Source: AP-15 sp963788085
Lineage (GTDB): Bacteria > Pseudomonadota > Alphaproteobacteria > ATCC43930 > CGMCC-115725
DNA length: 64,000 nt
Reading direction: 5' to 3'
Assembly: GCA_963788085.1 (NCBI GenBank)
Contig: CAWBFS010000048.1
Location: 24,926-88,925, forward strand
The position numbers and the translations under genes were made by a program. The notes under the pieces are model-generated. The model searched no databases. It was not told the origin of the DNA and saw only the letters and a list, made by a program, of their open reading frames with translations. Shown piece after piece: positions 62,539-64,000 of the stretch (its first letter is position 1; each line of letters opens with the position of its first letter).

Positions 62539-63750
62539 GTGGGGAACATCACAGGGCAAACTGGTGCAAGCGACGCACCATCGCGTGCGGAAAGATTGCT
62601 TTCCACCGTGCTCCTCTGCGCCGGGGCAGGACTGTTCGGCGTCTCGATAGCCAGTGTTTTTTTTGTTTCGCCTCCGCCTGCACCTTCTGCGCCTCCTGTG
62701 TTGGCGAAAAAACCTCCGCCTCCACCTGCTGTGGTAGCGGAAAAACCTCCGCCTCGACCTGCTGTGGTAGCGGAAAAACCTCCGCCTCCACCTGCTGTGG
62801 TAGCGGAAAAACCTCCGCCTCGACCTGCTGTGGTAGCGGAAAAACCTCCGCCTCGACCTGCTGTGGTAGCGGAAAAACCTCCACCACCACCCCAACCAGA
62901 ACCTCAAACGCCAGCCGATCATCCTCTTGCGAATGAGGCCGAGAAACTTCCTGTAGATCCGGTGATTCGAGATTTGCTCGATCGTGGCTGGGCCTTGGTC
63001 GCCACGCCTTATTCCACAACTCGGTGGCAGGAGGCTCGTCAAGATTTCGAGAAAGCTTTGGGGCTGGATGGAGACTCAAACGAGGCCCGGATTGGCTTGG
63101 CTTACGTCCTCGGTGGTAAATTGTCGGACGAATGGTCGCCAGTTCTACAGGAAGACCCAAAACGGGCTGAACGGTTACTCATCGAGGTGTTGGATAAGGG
63201 CGATACGGCGTACCGGATGTCGTCGGCTCATTTTGCATTGGGGGTGGTTCTACAGATGCAGAACCGATTACCCGAGGCTCATAAGGAATTCGGATTTAGT
63301 GTGGCGCTCGATCCCAATAACGCTCGTGCTCACCTACATCTCGGTGAGACCTCGTTGTACCTCGGCAATCCGACATGTCGGCAATTCGAAGAAGTGGTCC
63401 GTCTCAGCCCGAGTGATTATTCCATTGCTGCCATTAACAATTGGGCGTTTGGTACATGTCATCTGTTGTTGGGTAACCTTGATCAAGCAATCGAATTGTT
63501 GCAAACGGCACGTGCCGCTAATGATCACTTCTGGGTACCCCACCTCTATCTGGCCGGAGCATACGGTGTGAAGGGTGATCTCGACACAGCGAGAGCGTCC
63601 CTTGCAGAGTCGCTGAGATGGAAGCCAGCAATCAAAACATTGGCGCGGATGCAGGCCGAAAATCCGTGGCTCGGCAACCCACGATATTGGGAATTGCAGG
63701 ACAAAACGCTGAACCTTGGGTTGCGCCGGGTCGGTTTCCCCGATCGGTGA
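62539..63750 (+). CDS. Membrane-anchored proline-rich TPR protein
   Basis: A 403-residue intact protein. Residues 20-45 form one hydrophobic helix (LLSTVLLCAGAGLFGVSIAS). Residues 50-120 are a periplasmic-type spacer of six 11-residue units (AEKPPPPPAVV and AEKPPPRPAVV). The C-terminal 270 residues contain TPR-like helices: ARQDFEKALGLDGDSNEARI, SSAHFALGVVLQMQNRLPEA, HLHLGETSLYLGNP and LAGAYGVKGDLDTARASLAE. The layout resembles TonB-like spanners with a TPR head, which would bind partner proteins. GTG start at 62539 with GGAGGG upstream; no ATG is close. It follows the TAXI gene by 219 bases. Confidence 0.8.
   Translation: MGNITGQTGASDAPSRAERLLSTVLLCAGAGLFGVSIASVFFVSPPPAPSAPPVLAKKPPPPPAVVAEKPPPRPAVVAEKPPPPPAVVAEKPPPRPAVVAEKPPPRPAVVAEKPPPPPQPEPQTPADHPLANEAEKLPVDPVIRDLLDRGWALVATPYSTTRWQEARQDFEKALGLDGDSNEARIGLAYVLGGKLSDEWSPVLQEDPKRAERLLIEVLDKGDTAYRMSSAHFALGVVLQMQNRLPEAHKEFGFSVALDPNNARAHLHLGETSLYLGNPTCRQFEEVVRLSPSDYSIAAINNWAFGTCHLLLGNLDQAIELLQTARAANDHFWVPHLYLAGAYGVKGDLDTARASLAESLRWKPAIKTLARMQAENPWLGNPRYWELQDKTLNLGLRRVGFPDR
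62707..62885 (+). repeat. 33-bp tandem repeat coding for the proline-rich spacer
   Basis: Six units of the type AAAACCTCCGCCTCCACCTG followed by CTGTGGTAGCGG, 33 bases each, differing mainly at a CCA/CGA codon (Pro or Arg). Near-identity at the DNA level suggests recent expansion. Confidence 0.92.
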
Positions 63751-64000
63751 ATTCGCATCAGCGGCCCGCATCTTTTCGCCACGACCCGGTGTTCGGGCGC
63801 ACGGTACCGCAGGCACCGGTCCCGGTCGGATAAAGCTGACCGCGTGATCCTCGTCCCCTCGACGACCCAATCCTCGTTGTGTTCCGGCTAAATCCCCCGA
63901 ATAGACGAATCTGCAAGAGTATCGTCGACCAAAACTGAGCAGCGTCTTGGGGGCTCGACCGACTGACAGCGTGACCGTTTGATTAGCGAAGATGAACCCC

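Noticed and set aside
62707..62885. Regular 33-bp repeats that might be read as a short CRISPR array
   Set aside because: The units are contiguous without spacers and encode an in-frame proline-rich stalk.
1..64000. Programmed frameshifting or RNA editing as a general explanation for the broken genes
   Set aside because: Shifts occur in both directions, in both strands and at ordinary three-base runs without slippery heptamers; consensus error is far simpler.

Overview
The window looks like a piece of a high-GC alphaproteobacterial chromosome, most like a soil or aquatic member of the Rhodospirillales or Hyphomicrobiales. The evidence is the Shemin-type 5-aminolevulinate synthase (two copies), a HemB without the zinc cysteines, lspA followed downstream by a DUF3035 lipoprotein, a phasin, CbtAB cobalt transport genes, and a complete liv-type ABC operon. 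I see no rRNA, complete tRNA, CRISPR array, transposase or integrase.

Layout. 1-6.5 kb: ribF (5' end cut by the window), ileS-lspA, an opposing cbtB-cbtA-secreted protein unit, and a DUF3035 lipoprotein. 6.5-10.6 kb: DUF72 protein, FkbM methyltransferase, SDR and hemB, with a stretch of palindromic repeats. 10.7-16.2 kb: livK-livG-livF-livH-livM plus a small flavoprotein. 16.4-27.9 kb: a surface polysaccharide locus with an XrtA/EPS-type amidotransferase, a second asparagine-synthase-like protein, a GT4 glycosyltransferase, two polysaccharide deacetylase-like proteins, a methyltransferase, a phasin and a ManC-type bifunctional enzyme. 28-36.5 kb: sulfide:quinone oxidoreductase, a MATE exporter with an attenuator-like leader, an alpha/beta hydrolase, purB-rluA, an isocitrate-lyase-like enzyme and a cupin. 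36.5-42.7 kb: RlpA with 37-residue repeats, an M20 amidohydrolase, an NTPase, fragments of rpoD and an acyl-CoA ligase, a DUF1989 protein and an amidase. 42.8-52 kb: two nearly identical hemA genes flanking a winged-helix/NB-ARC/TPR regulator, a di-haem peroxidase and a fibronectin-III protein, followed by nadX. 52.2-64 kb: acyl-CoA dehydrogenase, HdeA-like lipoprotein, glycine-zipper protein, K+ channel, an ackA stub, a molybdopterin oxidoreductase, an RTX-repeat protein, an SDR, a TAXI-type solute receptor and a proline-rich TPR protein.

Important caution: more than twenty genes are broken by single-base shifts, many in runs of only three identical bases (AAA, TTT, GGG, CCC), while the reading frame on either side still encodes well-conserved protein. 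This fits uncorrected consensus errors better than mass gene decay. I therefore give the full span of each broken gene. Type CDS is kept for genes with one shift. Pseudogene is used for multiply shifted genes and true fragments. Shift positions are approximate unless stated.

Genes that plausibly work together: hemA and hemB supply haem, and the di-haem peroxidase beside hemA copy 2 would use it; the liv operon imports branched-chain amino acids or similar solutes; the GT4, asparagine-synthase-like and amidotransferase genes form one minus-strand operon for polysaccharide assembly, with ManC supplying GDP-mannose. I found no clear new defence or mobile system. The strongest candidates for new biology are the duplicated-hemA regulatory locus, the MATE leader and the repeat-bearing surface proteins.
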